Assembly: GCA_963724625.1 (NCBI GenBank)
Contig: CAVRVO010000025.1
Span: 1-30,039, forward strand
DNA: 30,039 bases
DNA from: DATBVX01 sp963724625
Lineage (GTDB): Bacteria > Pseudomonadota > Gammaproteobacteria > Steroidobacterales > Steroidobacteraceae
Direction of reading: 5' to 3'
This document shows, one piece after another, positions 18,258 through 27,054 of the stretch. The position numbers and the translations under genes are program-made. Each line of letters opens with the position of its first letter. The first letter of the stretch is position 1. The notes below the pieces were generated by a model, which saw nothing but the letters and a program-made list of their open reading frames with translations, searched no databases and was not told the DNA's origin.

Positions 18258-19178
18258 ATGACGAGTATTCATTACGATGCGGCGATCGACGACGCACGGC
18301 GTCGCGAGCTCATTTATCGCGGCGATCTGTTTGTATGTTCGCCGAGCAAGGCCTCCATGGCGCTGGTGGAACTGGCGCGGGAGATGTTGTCGAAGGCGTT
18401 CGGGACCCGCGATCCGGAGACGGCGCAATACGAGATGAACGTGGAGGAGTTCGCCCGGCTGCTCGGTGAGCTCAAGCCTCGGTTCATTCATCATCCCGAT
18501 TGCAAACGCTTGCTGCCGGAGATGCTTGAAGGGCTCGGCTGTGATCCAGAGCGAGACCTACTTCGATGTGCCGCGCCTGCGTTCCGCCACCAGTGACGAT
18601 TACCTGAGCACCGGGATCGCTTACGCGTTCCATCCGCATCGCGACACCTGGTATTCGGCGCCGATGTGCCAGATCAATTTCTGGATGCCGGTCTATCCGA
18701 TCACGGCCGACAATTGCATGGCCTTTCACCCTCGCTACTTCTCGCGTGGTGTGCGCAACAGCTCGGAGATCTACAACTACCAGGAATGGAACCGGGTGAA
18801 CCGTTTCAACGCGGCGCAGCAGATCGGCGTGGACACGCGCCCGCAGCCGAAGGCGCTCGAACCCGTCGAGCTTCAGCCCGACGTGCGCTTGCTGCCGCCG
18901 CCCGGAGGCGCCGTGATCTTCTCGGGCGCCCAGCTGCATTCCACGGTGCCGAATTCGAGTGGCCGAACGCGCTACAGCATCGATTTCCGCATCGTGAATC
19001 TCACCGACGTGCGTGATTTGCGCGGCGCTGCAGAACGTCGATTCGCGCTGCACCGGCACGCACGATGCACGACTACCTGCGCTGCTCGGACCTGTCGAAG
19101 TTACCCTCGGAATTGACCGCGCCATATGACAACGGGCCCCCGCAACAGGCCGCCGGGCCGGCCAAGGCGGCTCGCTGA
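18258..19178 (+). CDS. Putative 2-oxoglutarate/Fe(II)-dependent oxygenase-like protein, frameshifted
   Basis: A double-stranded beta-helix protein probably of the phytanoyl-CoA dioxygenase-like superfamily. The likely iron triad is H-x-D in FHPHRDTWYSAP and a distal histidine in FSGAQLHSTVPNSSG, with Arg in GRTRYSIDFR as a candidate 2-oxoglutarate anchor. The N-terminus IDDARRRELIYRGDLFVCSP and PVYPITADNCMAFHPRYFSR are other conserved-looking blocks. A frame change near 18557 links GCDPE to TYFDVPRLRSATSD. Another near 19060 gives the C-terminus MHDYLRCSDLSKLPSELT, ending at 19178. The total is about 306 residues. AGGCGGA lies ahead of the ATG. It would hydroxylate or otherwise oxidise a sugar nucleotide or polymer component; this is inference from motif and context. 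Confidence 0.75.
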
Positions 19179-19332
19179 CTCGGGCATCGGGCCCCCTTGT
19201 GTCGAAATGTTTTACAAGTCGCGCGATGGCGCTCGCATGGCGCGCTGCGTTGGCTTCAAAATGTGCGCGATTGCATCATGGATGTGAGCACGTGCGTGCG
19301 ATAAGTACCGGCTGAGAACAGACACAAATAAG

Positions 19333-19357
19333 GGCCGCAGCTGCGTGGTCTGCGGCC
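19333..19357 (+). promoter_or_regulatory. Perfect stem-loop in the leader of the giant secreted protein
   Basis: GGCCGCAG, a nine-base loop CTGCGTGGT, and CTGCGGCC form a perfect eight-base stem ending 16 bases before the GTG start at 19374. It lies close to the ribosome-binding region (GGGG near 19362-19365), so it could modulate translation, or terminate transcription from the preceding operon although no T-run follows. The 195-base gap around it (19179-19373) contains no gene I can support. Confidence 0.35.
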
Positions 19358-19373
19358 TGACGGGGTAGATTTC

Positions 19374-22300
19374 GTGAAATCCAGAAGTCGTGGTCAACAA
19401 CGACGTCTCGTGACGTTGCCGCAGTGGGCACTACGCGCTGCCACGCTGACAGTATTGGCTGGGATTGCCGTGTTCCTGATGACGAGCACGGCACAGGCCG
19501 CCATCGCGTTCAAGCAGATCAACAGTGCTGTGCCGCAGACACCGCAGACGACGGTGAATGTGGCCTTCAGTGCGGCGCAGAGTGCGGGCAGTCTCAACGT
19601 TGTAGCGGTGGGGTGGTTTAACACCACCGCGCACGTGCTGTCGGTGACCGACAGCCGCGGGAACAACTATGTGCTGGCGGCCGGTCCCACCACGCAGGCG
19701 GATGCCGGGACGCAGGCGATTTACTACGCGGCGAACATCGTGGCCGGGACCAATACGGTGACGGTGACCTTTGATGCGGCGGTGCCGTACCCGGATGTGC
19801 GCATCGCCGAGTACAGCGGCATCGATCTTTTCAATGCCTTTGATGTAGCGATATCGGGCACGGGCACTGGGGCGACGAGCAACAGCGGCTCGGTGACGAC
19901 GACCAATGCGAATGATCTGCTGGTGGGTGCGAACTATGTGACGACGCACACGACCGGTGCGGGTTCGGGCTACACCTCGCGGGTGATCACCGATCCGAAT
20001 GGCTCGATCCTGGAGGATCGGGTGGTGACGGCGACCGGCAGCTACAGTGCCACGGCGCCGCTGAGCTCGATGGCAGCTGGATCATGCAGATGGTGGCGTT
20101 CCGCGCGGCGAGCGCGGGTCCACCCGATACCCAGGCGCCGACGGCGCCCACCAATCTTGCTGCCAATGCCGCTTCGAGCACGCAGATCAACCTGAGCTGG
20201 ACGGCCTCCACCGATAACGTGGCAGTGACGGGGTATCAGATCGAGCGATGCCAGGGCGCGGGATGTTCTAACTTCGCGCTGCTCACGACCGTCACCACCA
20301 CCACTTACAACAACACCGGGCTTGCTGCTTCCACGAGTTACAGCTACCGGGTGCGCGCGCACGGATGCTGCGGGCAACTTAAGCGCTTACTCGGGCGTTG
20401 CGAGCGCCACCACGCTCACTGCACCGGATACGACGGCACCGAGTGCACCGACGAACCTGGCGGCGGGCGGGATCACGACCAATGCGATCAATCTGAGCTG
20501 GACCGCCTCGACGGATAACGTCGGGGTGACCGGTTACCTGGTGGAGCGCTGCCAGGGAGCGAGCTGCAGCAACTACGCGCAGATCGGTACGGCGAGCGGC
20601 ACGAGCTATCCGGACTCAGGCCTGACAGCCTCGACGACGTACCGCTATCGGGTGCGTGCCACGGATGCGGCGGAAACCTGAGCGGCTACTCCACGGTCGT
20701 GAATGCGACGACGCTGGCGGTGCCAGACACGACGCCACCCTCTATCACGATCAGTACGCCGACCAGTGCGGCGAACTACAGCACCAGCAGCACGCCGCTG
20801 AGTATTGGCGGCAGCGCCGCAGACAATGTGGGCGTCACGCAGGTGAGCTGGTCGAACGACCGCGGTGGCAGTGGCACGGCGACCGGGACCACGGGCTGGT
20901 CGGTGAGCGGCATTGCGCTGCAGAGCCGGGGACAACGTACCTCACGGTGACGGCGCAGGATGCCGCGGGTAACACCGGCACGGACATCCTCACGGTCACG
21001 TATACGCCGCCGCCGCCCGATACGACGGCGCCGACGGTACCGGGGAGTCTAGGGGCGACGGCAGCTTCGGCATCGCAAATCAATCTGAGCTGGACGGCCT
21101 CTACCGACAACGTCGGTGTGACGGGCTATCAGATCGAGCGCTGTACGGGTGCGGGCTGCTCGAACTTTGCACCGCTCACGACCGTCACGACCACGAGCTA
21201 CAGCAACACCGGACTTGCGGCCAGCACCAGCTACAGCTACCGGGTGCGGGCACGGATGCGGCGGGGAACCTCAGTGGCTACTCGAATACTGCTACCGCCA
21301 CCACGCCGTCGGGCACACCTGCAACGATCACGTTCAAGCAGATCAACAGTGCTGTGCCGCAGACGCCGCAGACGACGGTGAATGTGCGCTTCAGTGCGGC
21401 GCAGAGTGCGGGCAGTCTCAACGTGGTAGCGGTGGGATGGTTTAACACCACCGCGCACGTGCTGTCGGTGACCGACAGCCGCGGGAACAACTATGTGCTG
21501 GCGGCCGGGCCGACCACGCAGGTGCATGCCGGGACGCAGGCGATTTACTACGCGGCGAACATCGTGGCCGGGACCAACACGGTGACGGTGACCTTTGATG
21601 CGGCGGTGCCGTACCCGGATGTGCGCATCGCGGAATACAGCGGCATCGATCTCTTCAATGCTTTTGATGTAGCGATATCGGGCACGGGCACTGGCGCGAC
21701 GAGCAACAGCGGCTCGGTGACGACGACCAATGCGAATGATCTGCTGGTGGGTGCGAACTATGTGACGACGCACACGACCGGTGCGGGGTCGGGCTACACC
21801 TCGCGGGTGATCACGACTCCGAACGGCTCGATCCTGGAGGATCGGGTGGTGACGGCGACCGGCAGCTACAGCGCCACGGCGCCGCTGAGCCGCGGCAGCT
21901 GGATCATGCAGATGGTGGCGTTCCGCGCGGCGAGCGCGGGGCCACCGCGACACCCAGGCGCCGACGGCGCCCGACCAATCTCGCGGCCACGGCGGCTGTC
22001 GAGCACGCAGATCAACCTGAGCTGGACGGCCTCGACCGACAACGTCGGCGTGACGGGGTATCAGATCGAGCGCTGCCAGGGCGCGGGCTGCTCCAACTTC
22101 GCGCTGGTCACGACGGTGACGACGACTAGCTACAACAACACCGGGCTTACTGCTTCGACGAGTTACAGCTACCGGGTGCGCGCGAGCGATGCGGCGGGCA
22201 ACCTGAGCGGCTACTCCGGCGTCGGCACAGCGCCACGACGCTCACTGCGCCGGACACGACGGCGCCGAGGGCACCGACGAACCTGGCGGCGGGCGGGATC

Positions 22301-25300
22301 ACGACCAATGCGATCAATCTGAGCTGGACGGCCTCGACGGATAACGTCGGGGTGACCGGTTACCTGGTGGAGCGCTGCCAGGGAGCGAGCTGCAGCAACT
22401 ACGCGCAGATCGGTACAGCGAGCGGCACGAGCTATCGCGGACTCGGGCCTGACAGCCTCGACGACGTACCGCTATCGGGTGCGCGCCACCGATGCGGCGG
22501 GCAACCTGAGCGGCTTATTCCACGGTGGTGAATGCGACGACGCTGGCGGTGCCAGACACGACGCCACCCTCTATCACGATCAGTACGCCGACCAGTGCGG
22601 CGAACTACAGCACCAGCAGCACGCCGCTGAGTATTGGCGGCAGCGCCGCAGACAATGTGGGCGTCACGCAGGTGAGCTGGTCGAACGACCGCGGTGGCAG
22701 TGGCACGGCGACCGGGACCACGCGGCTGGTCGGTAAGCGGCATTGCGCTGCAGACCGGGGACAACGTACTCACGGTGACGGCGCAGGATGCCGCGGGTAA
22801 CACCGGCACGGACATCCTCACGGTCACGTATACGCCGCCGCCGCCCGATACGACGGCGCCGACGGTACCGGGGAGTCTAGGGGCGACGGCAGCTTCGGCA
22901 TCACAAATTAATCTGAGCTGGACGGCCTCTACCGACGATGTGGGTGTGACGGGCTATCAGATCGAGCGCTGTACGGGTGCGGGCTGCTCGAACTTTGCAC
23001 CGCTCACGACCGTCGACGACCACCAGTTACAGCAACACCGGACTGGCGGCGACCACCAGCTACAGCTACCGGGTGCGGGCCAGTGATGCGGCGGGGAACC
23101 TCAGTGGCTACTCGAATACTGCTACCGCCACCACGCCTTCGGGCACACCTGCAACGATTACGTTCAAGCAGATCAACAGTGCTGTGCCGCAGACGCCGCA
23201 GACGACGGTGAATGTGAGCTTCGGTGCGGCACAGAGTGCGGGCAGTCTCAACGTCGTAGCGGTGGGATGGTTTAACACCACCGCGCACGTGCTGTCGGTG
23301 ACCGACAGCCGTGGGAACAACTACGTGCTGGCGGCCGGGCCCGACGACGCAGGCTCAAGCCGGTACGCAGGCGATGTACTACGCGGCGAACATCGTGGCC
23401 GGGTACCAATACGGTGACGGTGACCTTTGATGCGGCGGTGCCGTACCCGGATGTGCGCATCGCCGAATACAGCGGCATCGACGCCGGTGAACGCCGTCGA
23501 TGTTGGCGCCGAAGGAGCTGGTACAGGAACACTCAGCAATAGTGGTTCAGCCACGACCACCAATGCGAATGATCTGCTGGTGGGTGCGAACTATGTGACG
23601 ACGCAGCACGAGCGGTGCGGGCTCGGGCTACACCTCGCGGGTGATCACCAATCCGGATGGTTCGATCCTGGAGGATCGGGTGGTGACGGCGACGCGGCAG
23701 CTACAGCGCCACGGCGCCGCTGACTCAGCGGCAGCTGGATCATGCAGATGGTGGCATTCCGCGCTGCTACAGTAGGTGGAGGCGGAGACACGACTCCACC
23801 GTCGGCGCCGGACCAATTTCACGGCGACGGCGGTTTCGGCCTCGCAGATCAATCTGAGCTGGACGGCCTCTACTGACAACGTCGGAGTGACGGGCTATCA
23901 GATCGAGCGCTGCCAGGGTGCGGGCTGTTCGAACTTTGCGTTGCTCACGACCGTCACGACCACCAGCTACAACAACATCGGCCTCGCGGCTTCTACGACA
24001 TACCGCTACCGCGTGCGTGCGGGTGATGCTGCCGGCAACCTGAGTAGCTATTCAGCGATTGCGAGCGCGACGACACAGACGGGTCCCGGGGCGCAACCTC
24101 CCACAGTTTCCATCACATCACCGTCAGGTGGTGCGACTCACAGGCACGGTGACGCATCACGGCGAACGGCGACGGACCCGGACAGCGGCGTTGCCGGAGT
24201 TCAGTTCCAGGTCGACGGCATCGGAGTGGGCGCGCCGGATACGTCCGCGCCTTACTCGCGTCAACTTCGCGACGGCTCAGATGGCGAACGGTGCGCACAC
24301 GATCACCGCTTACGCATGGGACGCGCAAGCGCAACGTCGGCACGAGTGCGCCCGTGGCAGTTGACCTTCTCCAATGCGAGTCCAGCCAATCCGGCGCAGA
24401 CAGGTTTCTGGGGCGGACTCATCCAACTCCCGCTCGTCGCCATTCATCTGAACTTGATGCCCAACGGCCGGGTGTTGACATGGGACCAGATGGCGTTCGG
24501 GTATCCCGAACCCGGTGGTGTTCGACCCGCTGACGAGCTCGAACGACGACCGTACCGATCGGTGATGGCACGAACGTCTTCTGCGCTGGCCACACGATTC
24601 TCCCCGACGGGCGTGTGTTCGTCGCCGGCGGCAACATCGCTACTCACGTTGGAACGAGCACGGGGCGCATTTTCAATCCCGTGTCGAATACGTGGAGCGC
24701 AACTCCGGACATGACCCAGGGTCGCTGGTATCCGACCCTCACGACGCTGGCTGATGGCCGCATTCTGACGTTGTCGGGTGAGATGAACTGCCAGCACTGC
24801 TACGCGCCGATCCCAGAAATCTACAACCCAGCGACCAACACATGGAGCCAGCTGCACGAACGCATCGCGATCGATTCCGTGGTATCCGCACGCCTTCCAG
24901 CTAGTCGAACGGCAAGGTGGTCGTTGCCGGTACGTCCGAGACAGACCGCGACCAGTATTCAGCTCGACATCAATACGCAAACGTGGACGACCGTCGACTC
25001 GCACATGTTCGAGAGCGGCAGCGCCGCGATGTATGCCCCCGGCAAGATCCTCGTCGCTGGGACATCGACCGATTCGAATACGCCAAGTCGCATCGACCGC
25101 CGTAGCGCGCGTCCTGGACATGAACGTCGGTTCGCCGTCGTGGCGCACCGTCCCGTCCATGGCCTTCCCGCGTGCCTACCATGTATTCACGATGCTCCCC
25201 GATGGCAATGTGCTCGTCACGGGTGGTGGCCGGACGACGGGTCAGGCCGATACCGCGAATGCCGTTTATCAGGCCGAGCTGTGGTCTCCCGACGTCGGAG

Positions 25301-25767
25301 ACCTGGACGACGCTGAGCTCGATGCAGGCTCCGCGCCTCTATCACGGCACGGCATTGCTCATGCCGGACGGTCGCGTGCTCGTATCGGGAAGCGGTCGCG
25401 GTTACGGAGTGCGTTGCGCCGAGCGATCAGCTCAATGCGGAGTTCTTCTCGCCTCCCGTATCTCTTCAAGGGTCGCGCGGCCTACGATCACTTCCGCGCC
25501 CGCACAACTGCTCGTACGGCCAGGCATTCAACCTGCAGACGCCCGATGCCAGCACGATCACGAGCGTCAAGCTGATATCACTCGGCAGCATGACGCACGC
25601 ATTCAACATGAATCAACGATATCGTCTCGCTGGCATTCTCGTCGGGCAGTGGCAACCTGTCCGTGACCGCGCCGGCCAACGCTACGGTTGCGCCACCGGG
25701 GTATTACATGTTGTTCATCATCGGGACCAACGGCGTACCGTCCGTCGCAGCGATCGTCAGGCTCTGA
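19374..25767 (+). CDS. Giant secreted modular protein with FN3 repeats and C-terminal galactose-oxidase-like copper-radical domain, frameshifted
   Basis: About 2,130 residues conceptually. The start is GTG with GGGG eight bases before it. A long signal peptide has a basic front, the core TLTVLAGIAVFLMTSTAQA, and a cut after AQA. Next comes an unnamed beta-rich module of about 200 residues (FKQINSAVPQTPQTTVNV through RIAEYSGIDLFNAFDVAISG). Three FN3 domains follow (each with SWTASTDNVGVTGYQIERC), and one Ig-like domain (PPSITISTPTSAANYS). The block is repeated. The final part is a kelch propeller plus DUF1929-type domain. Galactose-oxidase residues are all in place: Cys in NVFCAGH (24582-24584), Tyr in GRWYPT (24729-24731), Tyr-His in PRLYHGT (25340-25345) and His in GSMTHAFN (25596-25598). 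An alcohol- or sugar-oxidising enzyme that releases peroxide is the natural prediction. A dozen or more frame breaks occur. It is probably extracellular or surface-bound. Confidence 0.8.
19500..21323 (+). repeat. Long tandem repeat, copy 1 (about 1.82 kb)
   Basis: Encodes the beta-rich module, FN3, FN3, an Ig-like domain and FN3 in that order. The landmark sequence CAAGCAGATCAACAGTGCTG starts at 19511 in this copy and at 21335 in the next, a spacing of 1,824 bases, divisible by three. Internal FN3-coding stretches also repeat at a finer scale. Confidence 0.88.
21324..23153 (+). repeat. Long tandem repeat, copy 2 (about 1.83 kb)
   Basis: The same five domains in the same order as copy 1, with only scattered base differences and small indels over long stretches. 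The landmark recurs at 23165, giving a 1,830-base spacing, also divisible by three. Such similarity implies recent duplication or gene conversion. Confidence 0.88.
23154..24085 (+). repeat. Long tandem repeat, partial copy 3
   Basis: Holds the beta-rich module and one FN3 domain, then leaves the repeat and enters a different Ig-like domain (PPTVSITSPSGGA) leading to the oxidase. It is more diverged than copies 1 and 2, for example around 23485-23545, where the IDLFNAFDVAISG region is replaced by a sequence reading NAVDVGAEGAGTG. Confidence 0.82.
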
Positions 25768-25805
25768 TGTCGGAGCTGGCCTGACATATCGGTGGGAGTT
25801 CAGAT

Positions 25806-27048
25806 TTGGCGCAGTCGTGGCGAAGCGTTCTGGCGATGGTCGCGGCAGCGTGTGCGCTTGTTGGCTGTTCGCGCGCCATTCGCCGAATGACGTGACACAG
25901 ACCAGCACCTGCGCCGTCCGAACAGGCCTCCGTCTCTATTACCGCCACCCCATGAATCCGTCGGTCACTTCGCCGGTTCCGGCGAAGGACGAGATGGGGA
26001 TGGATTACGTACCGGTGTACGAAGATGCCCCGTCTTCGATGGTGTGGTGCAACTCTCCTCGTTAACGATGCAGAGAATTGGAGTACGTTCCGCTCCGGTT
26101 GTCGTTGGGGCATTGCCCGGCGAGATTCGCGCGCCGGGCATTGTGCAGTTCGATGCGCGCTCGGTGACCGAGACGTACGTCGTGACTACCGGGCAGGTCG
26201 AGAAGCTTTCCGTGCACAGCGTGGGCGAAGGCATCCGAGCGGGCCAGCTGCTATTCGAACTGTATTCACCGGCGCTGGCGACGGCGGATTACCAGTATTT
26301 GCAGGCGGTCAATCCACAGACACCCGCGGCGGAGAATCCGTACGCAAACGGTCTGCGCACCTTCGGCCTGACCGACGACCTGATCGCGGACTTGCGCGAA
26401 AAGCGCCGTCCCGTGGGGCGGATTCCATATCGTGCAGCGGCTGCGGGCGTGGTGACTGCGCTCAACGCGCGCAATGGCGCAGTGGTTTCACAAGGCACCA
26501 GCGTGTTGCAGTGGGCCGCAGTCGATCCAGTATGGGTGCTCGTCGATGTGCCAGCGTCGCAGGCGGCGGATATTGAGCCGCAGGGCACAGCCGAGGTCAG
26601 TGTGACTGGCCTCGCCGGACGCACGTTCAACGCGCGTATCGACTACCTCTATCCGGACGTTGATCCGATCACGCGCGCAGTGCGCGTGCGTCTGGTGCTG
26701 CCAAATCGCGACGCCGCGCTCAAACCGAACATGACCGTGTCCGCGACCTTGCACGGCCGCGCATCCGAGACGGTCGTACACGTGCCGCGCGAAGCCGTGA
26801 TCCGGGACGGGCGCATGGATCGCGTCATTCTGGCTTTCGGGGGCGGTCGCTTCGCGCCGCGCGAGGTCAAGCTGGGACGCGAAAGCGGCGATCGAGTGGT
26901 GGTGCTCGAAGGGCTCCGGGCGGGCGATCAGGTGGTCACGTCGGGGGTGTTCCTGATCGATTCGGAGTCGAACATTCGTTCCAGCCTCGGCCGGATGACC
27001 GATGGTGAGGAACACGACGCCGCGACAGCGGCGGCAGGCAAGCCGTAG
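25806..27048 (+). CDS. cusB: RND efflux periplasmic adaptor (CusB type), frameshifted near the start
   Basis: Membrane-fusion protein linking an inner-membrane heavy-metal RND pump to an outer-membrane channel. I start it at TTG 25806 because GGGAG lies seven bases upstream and the result, MAQSWRSVLAMVAAACALVG followed by C, is a lipoprotein signal with an LVGC lipobox. The frame changes near 25880 and near 26035. A small metal-binding-like segment YYRHPMNPSVTSPVPAKDE with MGMDYVPVY is the cysteine-free variant of the adaptor's N-terminal heavy-metal domain. The core is intact: GIVQFDARSVTETYVVTTGQ, YRAAAAGVVTALNARNGAVV, PVWVLVDVPASQAADIEP, NARIDYLYPDVDPITRAVRV and GLRAGDQVVTSGVFLIDSES. The gene starts 38 bases after the copper oxidase stop and lies seven bases before the pump gene. 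Confidence 0.88.
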
Positions 27049-27054
27049 CGCGCC

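Noticed and set aside
19179..19373. Cyclic-di-GMP or other riboswitch upstream of the giant protein
   Set aside because: A perfect hairpin and a GGGGTAGAT stretch are present, but the conserved core bases of known riboswitch classes do not line up.
21237..21953. Long minus-strand open frame (238 codons) opposite the FN3/beta-module repeat, with a sister at 19431-19949
   Set aside because: It is Arg/His-rich, has no recognisable domain, repeats exactly with the sense-strand repeat and is explained by the high GC and codon pattern of the plus-strand gene.
19500..24085. CRISPR array or mobile-element origin for the repeats
   Set aside because: The period is about 1.83 kb, both copies are coding in one frame set, no short spacers exist, and no transposase or terminal inverted repeats border the block.
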